Origin: Blattamonas nauphoetae
Lineage: Eukaryota; Preaxostyla; Oxymonadida
Assembly (NCBI GenBank): GCA_033064195.1
Contig: JARBJD010000330.1
Span: 1 to 64,000, forward strand
Direction: 5' to 3'
Length of the DNA stretch: 64,000 nucleotides
Numbering within the stretch: position 1 is the first letter of the stretch; every line of letters begins with the position of its first letter. Of the stretch, positions 1-11,460 are shown piece after piece. A program made the translations under genes and the position numbers. The notes beneath the pieces are model-generated. The model was not told the DNA's origin and made no database searches. It saw only the letters and a program-made list of their open reading frames with translations.

Positions 1-84
1 GAAGCAGAGGTTGCGGTGGATGGACAGGTGAGGAAGAAGGAAAGACATTCACCTCGGTGATGGATTAGTTGGAACCGTTTCCGA

Positions 85-345
85 AAGAGATGACCAGATT
101 CGCTTCAAGATAAGCGGCAGAGTGTTCACCAGATCTGGCTTCCAAGATAAGCGGCAGAGTTCACCAGATTCGCTTCCAAGATAAGCGGCAGAGTGTTCAC
201 CAGATTCGCTTCAAGATAAGCGGCAGAGGTTCACCAGATTCGCTTCAAGATAAGCGGCAGAGGTTCACCAGATTCGCTTCAAGATAAGCGGCAGAGTGTT
301 CACCAGATTCGCTTCAAGATAAGCGGCAGAGTGTTCACCTAGATC
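85..345. repeat. 35-bp tandem repeat, about 7 copies
   Basis: The unit reads roughly ACCAGATTCGCTTCAAGATA followed by AGCGGCAGAGTGTTC. Copies differ by one- or two-base changes such as CTTCC for CTTC and AGAGG for AGAGTG. No reading frame is maintained. It is a short minisatellite at the window start, and the first 84 bases show nothing recognisable. Confidence 0.85.
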
Positions 346-1176
346 CTGCTCTCTGTTTAAGAATGGCTGGAGGTCACACGGAGGGTGGACGTCGAACAGA
401 GGGATAAGAAAGGGCATCCAGTTGGTGCCAAGCGAGGCATCAGGGTATTCACCCTGTTCGCCTCCTCATCAGCGGGGTTTGAGTTTGTGACAAGAGGAAC
501 GGCGTAGGATGGAAGACAGGAAGCAACAAATTGTTGCGTTCGCTTCAAGATGAGCGAACAACAGCCCCTAAAACCACAACAGTTGGTGACAGCTCCCTCT
601 GGGGCACGGGCCATGCTGGACTAAAAGGACAGATCAAGGACCTCTCTTTTCTCATTCTTCGAATCCTGTTTTAGCAGATCTCCTCTTCAATAATTCAATA
701 GTTGATGTATCCTGGTTTGGTTATGGTGAGCGGAGGGAACACCTTTAACCAAACCAGTGCCCATCAACATGGGCATCTGCCACATTAACTAGTTGAGGAC
801 AAGCCCGAGGACATCTCGGCTTGTGCTGGTAGAGGCATCTGCCCGTCAGCGAATCGAGCCGCAGTAGAGGCGCATTTATTTGAAACCCCTTGGTGTTTTT
901 CTATTTCAATCGTTCTTTTGAACTCCTCCTATTTTCTCCATTTTCTTCCCGGTGGGCTTTTCTGAGCAGTGGGGAAAGATACCCACATTTTGACCCATCA
1001 ACGGTCCCCCACTTGGGCAGAACTGACACTGTGGCCCTTGAGCCCCTTGTCGGGAATCTTAGCTTGTTTTAACAGGACAAAATGGTTTATCTGTTTGTTT
1101 GTCTGGTGGATCACACCCATCCTTCCACTCCCCCGTTGTTAGACCCAACAGTTGATGGGCAACTGGTTTGGTTAAA
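346..1176. other. gene-free stretch with a repeated TTGATG..CTGGTTTGGTTA motif
   Basis: No convincing gene. A motif GTTGATG(n)CTGGTTTGGTTA appears at 701-721, inverted at 744-768, and again directly at 1151-1176, where it abuts the purine minisatellite. The first two can form a 12-bp stem. The 744-768 and 1151-1176 copies are near-perfect inverted repeats about 380 bp apart. They could be ends of a small element, but I see no target duplication. Confidence 0.4.
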
Positions 1177-4100
1177 AAGGAACAGAAGAAGGAGGAAAAG
1201 AGGAAGGACCAGGAAGAAGGAGGGAAAGAGGAAGGAACAGAAGAAGGAGGAAAGAGGAAGGAACAGAAGAAGGAGGAAAGAGGAAGGAACAGAAGAAGGG
1301 AGGAAAGAGGAAGGAACAGAAGAAGGAGGAAAAGAGGAAGGAACAGGAAGAAGGGAGGAAAGAGGAAGGAACAGAAGAAGGAGGAAAGAGGAAGGAACAG
1401 AAGAAGGAGGAAAGAGGAAGGAAACAGAAGAAGGGAGGAAAGAGGAAGGAATGGAAGAAGGAGGAAAGAGGAAGGAAACAGAAGAAGGAGAAAGGAGGAA
1501 GGAAACAGAAGAAGGGAGGAAAGAGGAAGGAACAGAAGAAGGGAGGAAAAGAGGAAGGAAACAGAAGAAGGGAGGAAAAAGAGGAAGGAACAGAAGAAGG
1601 AGGAAGGAGGAAGGAACAAGAAGGAGGAAAGAGGAAGGAACAGAAGAAGGAGGAAAGAGGAAGGAACAGAAGAAGGAGGAAAGAGGAAGGAACAGAAGAA
1701 GGGGAGGAAAGAGGAAGGAACAGAAGAAGGAGGAAAGAGGAAGGAACAGAAGAAGGAGGAAAGAGGAAGGAACAGAAGAAGGAGGAAAAGAGGAAGGAAC
1801 AGAAGAAGGAGGAAAGAGGAAGGAACAGAAGAAGGAGGAAAGAGGAAGGAACAGAAGAAGGAGGAAAAGAGGAAGGAACAGAAGAACTGAGGAAGGAGGA
1901 AGGAACAGAAGAAGGGAGGAAAAGAGGAAGGAAACAGGAAGAAGGAGGAAAGAGGAAGAACAGAAGAAGGAAGGAAAAGAGGAAGGAACAGAAGAAGGAG
2001 GAAAGAGGAAGGAACAGAAGAAGGGAGGAAAGAGGAAGGAACAGAAGAAGGAGGAAGGAGGAAGGGAACAGAAGAAGGGAGGAAAGAGAAGGAACAGAAG
2101 AAGGGAGGAAAGAGGAAGGAACAGGAAGGGAGGAGAGGAAGGAACAGAAGAAGGAGGAAAGAGGGGAAGGAACAGAAGAAGGAGGAAAGAGGAAGGAACA
2201 GAAGAAGGGAGGAAAAGAGGGAAGGAACAGAAGAAGGAGGAAAAGAGGAAGGAAACAGAAGAAGGAGGAAAGAGGAAGGAACAGAAGAAGGGAGGAGCGG
2301 AAGGAACAGAAGAAGGAGGAAAGAGGAAGGAACAGAAGAAGGGAGGAAAGAGGAAGGAACAGAAGAAGGGAGGAAAGAGGAAGGAACAGAAGAAGGAGGA
2401 AAGAGGAAGGAACAGAAGAAGGAGGAAAGAGGAAGGAACAGAAGAAGGAGGAAAGAGGAAGGAACAGAAGAAGGGAGGAAAGAGAAGGAACAGAAGAAGG
2501 AGGAAAGAGGAAGGAACAGAAGAAGGAGGAGAGGAAGGAACAGGAAGAAGGGAGGAAGAGGAAGGAACAGAAGAAGGAGGAAAAGAGGAAGGAACAGGAA
2601 GAAGGAGGAAAGAGGAAGGAACAGAAGAAGGAGGAAAGAGGAAGGAACAGAAGGAGGAAGAGGAAGGAACAGAAGAAGGGAGGAAAGAGGAAGGAACAGA
2701 AGAAGGAGGAAAGAGGAAGGAACAGGAAGAAGGAGGAAAGAGGAAGGAACAGAAGAAGGAGGAAAGAGGAAGGAACAGAAGAAGGAGGAAAGAGGAAGGA
2801 ACAGAAGAAGGAGGAAAAGAGGAAGGAACAGAAGAAGGAGGAAAGAGGAAGGAACAGGAAGAAGGAGGAAAGAGGAAGGAACAGAAGAAGGAGGAAAGAG
2901 GAAGGAACAGAAGAAGGAGGAAAGAGGAAGGAACAGAAGAAGGAGGAAAGAGGAAGGAACAGAAGAAGGAGGAAAGAGGAAGGAACAGAAGAAGGAGGAA
3001 AGAGGAAGGAATAGAAGAAGGGAGGAAAGAGGAAGGAACAGAAGAAGGAGGGAAAGAGGAAGGAACAGAAGAAGGAGGAAAGAGGAAGGAACAGAAGAAG
3101 GAGGAAAGAGGAAGGAATGAAGAAGGAGGAAAGAGGAAGGAACAGAAGAAGGAGGAAAGAGGAAGGAACAGAAGAAGGAGGAAAGAGGAAGGAACAGAAG
3201 GAGGGAAAGGGAAGGAGGAAAGAGGAAGGAATGGAAGAAGGGAGGAAAGAGGAAGGAATAGAAGAAGGGAGGGAGGAAAGAGGAAGGAACAGAAGAAGGA
3301 GGAAAAGAGGAAACAGAAGAAGGAGGAAGAGGAAGGAACAGAAGGAGGAAAGAGGAAGGAACAGAAGAAGGAGGAAAGAGGAAGGAACAGAAGAAGGAGG
3401 AAAGAGGAAGGAAAGAAGGAGGAAAGAGGAAGGAACAGAAGAAGGGAGGAAAGAGGAAGGAACAGAAGAAGGAGGAAAGAGGAAGGAACAGAAGAAGGAG
3501 GAAAGAGGAAGGAACAGAAGAAGGAGGAAAGAGGAAGGAACAGAAGAAGGAAGAAAGAGGAAGGAACAGAAGAAGGAGGAAAGAGGAAGGAACAGAAGAA
3601 GGAGGAAAGAGGAAGGAACAGAAGAAGGAGGAAAGAGGAAGGAACAGAAGAAGGAGGAAAGAGGAAGGAACAGAAGAAGGAGGAAAGAGGAAGGAACAGA
3701 AGAAGGAGGAAAGAGGAAGGAACAGAAGAAGGAGGAGAGGAAGGAACAGAAGAAGGAGGAAAGAGGAGAACAGAAGAAGGAGGAAAGAGGAAGGAACAGA
3801 AGAAGGAGGAAAGAGGAAGGAACAGAAGAAGGGAGGAAAGAGGAAGGAACAGAAGAAGGGAGGAAAAGAGGAAGGAACAGAAGAAGGAGGAAAGAGGAAG
3901 GAACAGAAGAAGGAAAGAGGAAGGAACAGAAGAAGGAGGAAAGAGGAAGGAACAGAAGAAGGAGGAAAGAGGAAGGAACAGAAGAAGGAGGAAAGAGGAA
4001 GAACAGAAGAAGGAGGAAAGAGGAAGGAACAGAAGAAGGAGGAAAGAGGAAGGAACAGAAGAAGGAGGAAAGAGGAAGGAACAGAAGAAGGGAGGAAAGA

Positions 4101-5334
4101 GGAAGAACAGAAGAAGGAGGAAAGAGGAAGGAACAGAAGAAGGAGGAAAGAGGAAGGAACAGAAGAAGGAGGAAAGAGGAAGGAACAGAAGAAGGAGGAA
4201 AGAGGAAGGAACAGAAGAAGGGAGGAAAGAGGAAGGAACAGAAGAAGGAGGAAAGAGGAAGGAACAGAAGAAGGAGGAAAGAGGAAGGAACAGAAGAAGG
4301 AGGAAAGAGGAAGGAACAGAAGAAGGAGGAAAGAGGAAGGAACAGAAGAAGGAGGAAAAGAGGAAGGAACAGAAGAAGGAGGAAAGAGGAAGGAACAGAA
4401 GAAGGAGGAAAGAGGAAGGAACAGAAGAAGGAGGAAGAGGAAAGAACAGAAGAAGGAGGAAAGAGGAAGGAACAGAAGAAGGAGGAAAGAGGAAGGAACA
4501 GAAGAAGGAGGAAAGAGGAAGGAACAGAAGAAGGAGGAAAGAGGAAGGAACAGAAGAAGGGAGGAAAGAGGAAGGAACAGAAGAAGGAGGAAAGAGGAAG
4601 GAACAGAAGAAGGGAGGAAAAGAGGAAGGAACAGAAGAAGGGAGGAAAGAGGAAGGAACAGAAGAAGGGAGGAAAGAGGAAGGAACAGAAGAAGGAGGAA
4701 AGAGGAAGGAACAGAAGAAGGAGGAAAGAGGAAGGAACAGAAGAAGGAGGAAAGAGGAAGGAACAGAAGAAGGAGGAAAGCGGAAGAACAGAAGAAGGAG
4801 CAAGGAACAGAAGACGGAAAGCGGAAGGAACAGAAGAAGCGAGGAAAGCGGAAGGAACAGAAGAAGGAGGAAAGAGGAAGGAACAGAAGAAGGAGGAAAG
4901 AGGAAGGAACAGAAGAAGGAGGAAAGAGGAAGGAACAGAAGAAGGGAGGAAAGAGGAAGGAACAGAAGAACCGAGGAAGGAGGAAGGAACAGAAGAAGGA
5001 GGAAAGAGGAAGGAACAGAAGAAGGAGGAAAGAGGAAGGAACAGAAGAAGGAGGAAAGAGGAAGGAACAGAAGAAGGAGGAAAGAGGAAGGAACAGAAGA
5101 AGCGAGGAAAGAGGAAGGAACAGAAGAAGGGAGGAAAGAGGAAGGAACAGAAGAAGCGAGGAAAGAGGAAGGAACAGAAGAAGGGAGGAAAGAGGAAGGA
5201 ACAGAAGAAGCGATGAAAGAGGAAGGAACAGAAGAAGGGAGGAAAGAGGAAGGAACAGAAGAAGCGATGAAAGAGGAAGGAACAGAAGAAGCGAGAAAAG
5301 AGGAAGGAACAGAAGAAGGGAGGAAAGAGTAAGG
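1177..5334. repeat. 4.2-kb all-purine minisatellite, 26/27-bp unit
   Basis: About 160 head-to-tail copies of a unit close to GGAACAGAAGAAGGAGGAAA plus GAGGAA; the top strand is almost only A and G with one C per unit. Most units are 26 bp; those with GGGAGG are 27 bp and dominate after about 5100, where variants (AGCGAG, AGCGATG) also accumulate. The unit lacks stop codons in most frames on both strands, so kilobase-long spurious ORFs arise on both strands, including arginine/glutamate-rich and proline/serine/phenylalanine-rich ones. I do not regard these as genes. Such purine mirror tracts can form triplex DNA; that is general knowledge, not shown here. Confidence 0.95.
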
Positions 5335-5726
5335 AATACAGTTGTTTAACGATTTTGATAATTTGGAAACTTTCTTCATCCCTTGCGCGTTCTCGGGCCG
5401 ATTGATGACCACTCTCCACAGCAACTTCCTTCCACAAAACGGAGTACTCCCATCTACTTCATTCTTCTCCATCTCGTCATCAGCACGCTCAATCCAAAAA
5501 ACATCTGATTGAGGGCTCAATTTGGTAGGTTTGATGGTCCAACACAGATTCTGACATGAGATCAACAGCTGATGGTCTGTCGTTCTCACAGAGAACTCTC
5601 AACATCGCGACGAATGGAAGGGTCGTACTGTGACTTGACATGATTTGGAGCTGGAGGAGAGGTTCGTATTTTGTTTGTCTTTTTTCCGGCATTTTCCAAT
5701 TTCCCAAAATTGTCCAACAATTGTAG
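5335..5726. other. unique 390-bp block interrupting the minisatellite
   Basis: Ordinary mixed-composition sequence sits between two purine arrays of the same unit. Its edges carry weakly inverted sequence (ACAGTTGTT on the left, AACAATTGT on the right), which might be the ends of a small insertion. No convincing target duplication and no gene. Confidence 0.5.
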
Positions 5727-6035
5727 AAGAAGCGAGAAAAGAGGAAGGAACAGAAGAAGGGAGGAAAGAGGAAGGAACAGAAGAAGGGAGGAAAGAGGAA
5801 GGAACAGAAGAAGGGAGGAAAGAGGAAGGAACAGAAGACGAGAGCAAAGAGGAAGGAACAGAAGACGTGAGCAAAGAGGAAGGAACAGAAGAAGCGAGCA
5901 AAGCGGAAGGAACAGAAGAAGGGAGGAAAGAGGAAGGAACAGAAGAAGGGAGGAAAGAGGAAGGAACAGAAGAAGCGAGCAAAGCGGAAGGAACAGAAGA
6001 AGGGAGGAAAGAGGAAGGAACAGAAGAAGCGATCA
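5727..6035. repeat. second purine minisatellite block, 27-bp unit
   Basis: About 12 copies of the unit of the main array, here consistently 27 bp, so each frame repeats nine residues (for example KEEGTEEGR). Several units carry AGCGAGCAAAGCGG or ACGTGAGC variants. It is a continuation of the main array beyond the unique block. Confidence 0.9.
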
Positions 6036-6039
6036 AAAA

Positions 6040-7185
6040 GGATGTAACTCATAAACAAACCCAACAAGTGGCTGTTCATAGTATTGTGGCCGTCTCATCG
6101 TTGCACCCACGCTGTCTCTTCCTTTTCTGTTCGTACGATGTTTTCTAAACAGTTTTATCTCAATTTTTTTCTAAACTAGTGAAATCAGTCGAATCGACGT
6201 GATCAACCCATTTCCGCGTTTTTCTCGAGAATCAGTGAAAAAGGGATCAAATAAGGTTTTGCCCCAATTTTTGTGCTGATCTTGAGAAATGAATCGATTA
6301 GAAGAAATAAAAAAGGGGTGTCGATTCTGAGTGGGAACGACCCATATAGGAGCCTATCGATATTCTTCTTCTATACTACTTACCTTCAGCGATATGCCAC
6401 TAAATTTTCTCAAGGAGGTTTCGCTGTATTCATTGGCGAAACATCGTTCAACAAGACATGTTTCCAGCAGCAATGGCGATCTCCGCTTGGACAAAGATGC
6501 TTCCAGAAGGTTCGCCGACTTCAGACTGAGAATCTAACTGCGAATACTACCATTTCCGATGCTTGGGGTGTTGTCCATGTGACTTGGGTGCAAGGAACCG
6601 TGAGTGCACAACACCTTTCCACATCTCTCGAAGCAATCCCACATCGGAAGATCTCTGCTGCGATCAGAATCGTCTCTCAGCGACTCCATCCAATTGTAGC
6701 TCGCAGAGGAGATCTGACACTCAGTGCAACACAGCAACAATTTCATCGAGATCTGGAAGGAGCCGACGACAACACCACTCCTGCCCTGATGCCTCCCACT
6801 CAACCAGCTGTCCGTGTGGATGAACCTGATGAGAACTTTTCTCTCATTCTTTTATCTTTGACATTCTCATTTGAGATATTTCATCTTGTTCTGTTCGTGG
6901 TTTGTTTTTACTGAAATGGTGGAACAACGGGAATACGTCAATCAGTCTGTTTAACAGTGGTATCAAAGAAGTGTAGAAGTTGTTTTCATTTCTGAATGAT
7001 TCTTGTTCATTTCAGGACAATCATTTTTCATTTCTGAACAATTCTTCTTCATTTCTGAACAATCATTTTCTTGTCTGAATTAGTCATCTTCATTTCAGAA
7101 CAAGTCCAGCTGGAACCCCACAATTCGAAATGCTCATTCGACCGCAAAGGATATCATCAATCGATGTCAACACAATGATGTTTCA
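6040..7185. other. no recognisable gene
   Basis: A 213-codon plus-strand frame (6273-6914) exists, but its composition changes along its length and resembles no family I know. Overlapping frames on both strands look equally weak. The stretch may be the decayed 5-prime part of the hAT-like element that follows. It contains a short tandem repeat at 6984-7104. Confidence 0.35.
6984..7104. repeat. 22-bp degenerate tandem repeat, about 6 copies
   Basis: Repeats of TTCATTTCTGAACAATCATT with drift, including CAGGACAATC and CAGAACAAG variants. It is AT-rich, non-coding and only moderately conserved. Confidence 0.7.
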
Positions 7186-7189
7186 CGTC

Positions 7190-9022
7190 TTTTTTCGTGT
7201 CGACCACCCTCATTTTTGGACCATCGTTGGATCTCAATTGCTCCATTGCTAATTTGGATTTGCAAGAAAGGCAGAATCTTCCAAGAGAATATCCATATTG
7301 GAGTGAATGAATCCATTCTCAATGAAGTCGATGCTTTATTTTTGTTGACTATTCCCCTTCATCAGTGTGTCCTGGTTGTGGAGAGTGACGATGCAAGCTT
7401 CATTGACAGGGTTTATGGTTGTCTGACACTATACACGAGAACGTGAGGTTAAAAGACCTCATCTCCCTCTTTCAGGAGGTGAGGTCTCCTGGTGTCCTAA
7501 TTCGGAGACTGGAACCAAGGGATCTCACGAAGATCGGCCACAACACGACTCTCCAACACCATTTCGCACCGTAAGGTTCCTTCAATTTCACCGGACACAG
7601 TTGACTTTCTCTATTTTTAAGCAATAATATCTGAAACAGGAACTAGATCCAGATGAAAAAAAGTTTGAGGGTTGGATCAATTTTCAGTTTTGCCATCGAG
7701 TGATCCGCTGTGATTTTCGCTTTGATTTTGGATGTTAAATGAGCTTCTCAAATCCATTTACTGACAAAAAAGCGGAAATTTCTCCTTGACTGAGCTTCTT
7801 GAGCAAATGGAAGCAAAAGAAAGCACCGCATTTTTGCCACTATCCATCTCACATTTAGAAATTTTGCTCAATCTATAATCAGTTTAACCCGAAATGAGAA
7901 TCCTCGTGAGAAAAAAAATCAAAAACATAAATTCGAAATGAGGTGAGGTTTTTAAGGGTGAATCAGGTGAGGACCCTATCTAAACCCTGACTCATTGACG
8001 TTGATCCTATTCTCATGCAACTATTGAATCATTTGTGAACACTGTGGTCAGTTGCATACTCAAGTTCTTCACTTTGGTGCAAGACCATCCAAGCGACGAT
8101 GGAGAGCATTTCTTCTCGTTGCATTGACAACGATGCTGGTTTGCTTGCTTTGCTTGCATTTTTACAACCACAAAGCACTCACACTTGAATCGACCGAACA
8201 TGCGACTCTCGCAACAGTCGAAGAAGGTGTCTTCAAAAAATGAAGACTGCTATGCAAGAATGGGTCAATGAGGATGATGGAGACGACAGCGAAGATTGCA
8301 GAGATGACACAGATTATCCTAACAAAAAAGACGTTCACCAATCAAGACGCTATCGTGAATCACCAATTAAAAACCAAATCTGAAATCATCGACATTGAAC
8401 TGCATGAACCCCCCACGCAGCTAGTGCACACGTTGGTATAGAACTTCCAGAAGAAACTATGCTCGTCGATGACGATGATGACATTCCAACAGCCTAAGAT
8501 GGAAATACAGTGGGAATCCATCCTGTACTTCAAGCTATACAAAACCGGCCTTGGAAAGTTGAAGTGTTTTTCATGTTAAGCGACATGTTGAGCAAGACTC
8601 TTTCTATCGCAGATGAAGACAAGGGGAGAAAGCTTTTAACCATTTCTGCATCATGGCTGGACGGTCGCCAACGCTTTCCATTTGAACACTCACTGAAGGA
8701 AAGCACAAATGACTTTCGGTGCGAGAATACCAGGATCAATGAGTTTAATTCGGTCCTCTTTTCCCAGGATGATTTTCGTGACAATGAAAAACGGATTGCT
8801 CAATTTTCACTCATTGCATGCGCCCTCCAAGCAACACCAGCATCAGAAGCATCATGTGAGAGAGAGATTGCTCGTATGCGAAGCACTATTGTCACAACGA
8901 GATTCAAAATAAAACCCGATTTGCTGTTGGCCCTACTCAGAATCGGTCTTCACAAACGGCTGGAAATAGCAGCGAAAGAAGTCGAAAAGAAACAGTACCC
9001 CGAACAACTAAGCAACATTTGA
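7190..9022 (+). pseudogene. decayed hAT-type transposase
   Basis: The clearest part is the last frame (8510-9022). It ends with a segment like the hAT C-terminal dimerisation domain: ATPASEASCEREIARMRS, then a basic stretch and a leucine-rich helix (KPDLLLALLRI), with a stop shortly after. Upstream, in other frames, are FLDHRWISIAPLL near 7216-7250, like the hAT tRW segment; LHQCVLVVESDDASFIDRVY near 7347-7420; a LLALLAFLQPQ helix near 8140; and an acidic linker (EDDGDDSEDC) near 8275. In hAT enzymes the dimerisation domain and the RNase-H-like core assemble the transpososome. Here stops and frame changes break the order, so it is inactive. I could not find terminal repeats or the expected 8-bp target duplication. 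Family assignment is from motif resemblance only. Confidence 0.55.
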
Positions 9023-9770
9023 TCGTTTCTTCATTCTTCTCAACAGTATTTTTGTGTCTGTATCAACGAAAAACAACTATATGAGTCATTCTTGAAAAAG
9101 TCAGACTCATTTCCAGGTTAGAAAAAATATTGGACTATCAATCTACTTTTTTCGTCAGGAATCACGACGCAGCTCTCAAAATACGAAATAAGAAAACACC
9201 GACTTGCCCCCAATCACGATCACGTGTGAGAGATTCCTGGTAATGCAGAGGAGATGCTCGAGATGAATGAGGAGTGGTGTGGAAGGAGTAAAGATCGTTC
9301 TGGATTTCAAAACATTTTTCACTCGATGTTCTTGTTGTTCATTTCTTCATTGGTTCTTCCTCCACTCATTATACGCTCTGACCGTTCTCTCTCCTTCCTC
9401 TACTATCCAAATTCATGCAGAATCAACCATCAAACTTCTCACTCGGAATTATGCAGACACACGGTCTTTTGTGACATTTCCTAAGGTATTCATTCTCAAT
9501 CGAGTTTTATGCTTTATTTTCACGTGACACTAACCATTCTTCCAGATCTCTTCCGTCAGTATTTAAACCTTCAAAAAACCACAAGCCGTCGTCGCAACAA
9601 CACCTCCCTACAATTTTTCCAATTGTTCCGTCAGAAAGGCGCCGATATTCATGAACCCGCCATAGATCGAGATTTTTTCTGGGAAAAGTTCTTTCGGTGA
9701 GAAAATAATCCTGACGAACATTTGGAGCTAAAGACCCATTATTGGGCTCTGTCGCTTCAAACAGTAAAAG
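9023..9770. other. intergenic, nothing recognised
   Basis: AT-rich sequence with only short frames on both strands. No family motif, RNA gene or strong repeat was found. It leads into a repeat-rich stretch. Confidence 0.4.
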
Positions 9771-9774
9771 CACA

Positions 9775-9937
9775 CACTTTTTTTTTCTTTTCGACATCAT
9801 ATCTCCACAACCAGCCATCCGTTTAGAACCAAAAAAAGTGCAATATATTCGTAAAGATCTCGAGAAAATGTGCTCAAAAAAGAAAGACTTTTTTTCTTAG
9901 AACATATTGTCGAGAAAATATGGTTTTTTTGAATATT
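9775..9937 (+). repeat. dispersed repeat copy, MITE-related
   Basis: Contains ACAACCAGCCATCCGTTT followed by a run ending in GTAAAGATCTCGAG. The same roughly 150-bp sequence recurs at about 10430-10575 in the same direction and at about 12775-12900 inverted. The last copy is the interior of a TA-flanked MITE, so this copy is probably a remnant of the same family. Confidence 0.6.
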
Positions 9938-10347
9938 GCCAGAAACCCAGAATTTTTTGCCCAAATTTTATCCAGAATGTTCGAATCATCAAAAAAAGGA
10001 TCTGTAAAACATTCATCAAAATTGATTCACGGGTTGTTGAGATATTGCCAAAATGAACTTATTGAAAAGGCTGCATCCATGCAAGGCGCAGAAATTCATC
10101 AAACAGTCATAAATTGAGATTTTCTCGAAAACAGATAGATATCGTCCAACTAAGAAAAAAATGAAAAAAAAATCCATGAACTCGCTGAGAAAACTGCCCA
10201 TTGCATGGATGCAGCCTTTTCAATAAGTTCATTTTGGCAATATCTCAACAACCCGTGAATCAATTTTGATGAATTTTTTACAGATCCTTTTTTTGATGAT
10301 TCGAACATTTTGGATAAAATTTGGGCAAAAAATTCTGGGTTTCTGGC
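9938..10347. repeat. fold-back palindrome with 147-bp arms
   Basis: Bases 9938-10084 and 10201-10347 are inverted copies, starting GCCAGAAACCCAGAATTTTT and ending TGCATCCATGCAA, around a 116-bp centre. They differ at only a few bases. An arm segment resembles 12620-12745, so the palindrome belongs to the same MITE family. No target duplication was identified. Confidence 0.8.
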
Positions 10348-10424
10348 ACTAAAAGCGAAAAACAGCCTTCATTCACATCTTCCCAGATGTCCATTTCTTT
10401 CTCATTGTTTTTCCAATTAAAACT

Positions 10425-10580
10425 ATTCACCAAACAAACATTTTCTCAACTTTTTGCCCTCTTTTCTCAACAACCAGCCATCCGTTTTGAATCAAATAAA
10501 TGGCATTGGGATCGTAAACATCTCGACAAAAGCAACTCAAAACAAACCTATTATTTTGCTAAGAATATTTGGCATGGGTT
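10425..10580 (+). repeat. dispersed repeat copy, MITE-related
   Basis: Second plus-strand copy of the sequence seen at 9775-9920, with ACAACCAGCCATCCGTTTTG and GATCGTAAACATCTCGAC. It is closer to the inverted copy inside the 12462-13054 MITE than the first copy is. Confidence 0.6.
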
Positions 10581-10814
10581 AAGATGTTTAGCTCTCTTTC
10601 TTTGATGGTTTTTCACAAAAAAAGTGGGAGAAAAGTGACTGGACGACGAGGGAGTCTGGGAGGTAGATGTCAATTCTCACTCCCCGAACGGAAGCGAGAG
10701 CGTGGAGATCTGCTGAGCATCCTGAAATCTTTGAAACCATTTACGACAGTTGGCTTCGAAACGTTGCAGTCAATCATCGTTCGTTTAGTTTATTTGTTGA
10801 TCCAGAATGTGTGA

Positions 10815-11095
10815 CTAATTTTGATGATTTTGGCGGTACTGAGTTTGGATCCCCGAAATATGGTTTGATCCCGAATTCCGATTTTTGTTTTCTGCACTTT
10901 GCAATGACAATTGAACGTCAAATAGTTGGTATTTGTCTCCTCTCGTGTCATCTTCATCTCCTTTCCACATTTTGGAGTCCAGCACTTGTGGATTCAAGCC
11001 AAGCTCTTGCGCGAAACAAATGGCACCTTCAGGCGTGCGGGTTCGGGTTAGAATCACCTCTTCGGATAAATCGGTGTGTTTGACTGGATTGGAGG
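10815..11095 (-). other. possible exon of an unidentified gene
   Basis: The minus-strand frame reads like real protein (for example HTDLSEEVILTRTRTPEG and AICFAQELGLNPQVLD). It is preceded at 11096-11110 by a pyrimidine tract and TTTAG, which would be a good 3-prime splice site. It runs to a stop at 10815. I could not place an upstream exon or start, and I do not recognise the protein. It may be an orphan exon carried with repeats. Confidence 0.25.
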
Positions 11096-11099
11096 CTAA

Positions 11100-11458
11100 A
11101 AAACAGACCATGATTGAACGGATAGTCGAGAAAACGAAAAAAACCACAACTCACAAAACGCACAGAAATCTGGACGATGATCGCGTTTGTCGAGATTATC
11201 GATACCACCAATCAAGTTTCATCATCGTTTATCACCTCACTCACCTCTATCTGTTGTGTTTCAGGCTTTTTGCGTTATGGGAACCTATTAAAAGTGTGTG
11301 TCAATAGAGAATACAGCATACAATCGTGTGAATCGATTCAACATTGTCGAGAAAAAGTCGTCCCATTCATCAAACAATGATCACCATTCATATACCAATG
11401 TTCTGGACATTATCACTTTTGATCCACTGATTCTGGATCAATGAAATAGTTTATCTGG
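11100..11458. other. intergenic, nothing recognised
   Basis: Mixed sequence with no supported gene. It ends at the left arm of the fold-back element. Confidence 0.35.
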
Positions 11459-11460
11459 GT

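Noticed and set aside
85-345. Regular repeats that could suggest a CRISPR array
   Set aside because: There are no distinct spacers: units are contiguous tandem copies, and the context is eukaryotic.
1082-5589. Very long ORFs (over 1400 codons) on both strands across the purine array
   Set aside because: They come from a 26/27-bp repeat that lacks stop codons; both strands and several frames are open at once and the peptides are pure repeats.
5645-6148. 167-codon plus-strand ORF with nine-residue repeats
   Set aside because: It is driven by the 27-bp satellite unit; its unique N-terminal part resembles no protein and the opposite strand is equally open.
6273-6914. 213-codon frame before the hAT relic
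   Set aside because: No recognisable domain, uneven composition and competing frames; kept only as unexplained sequence.
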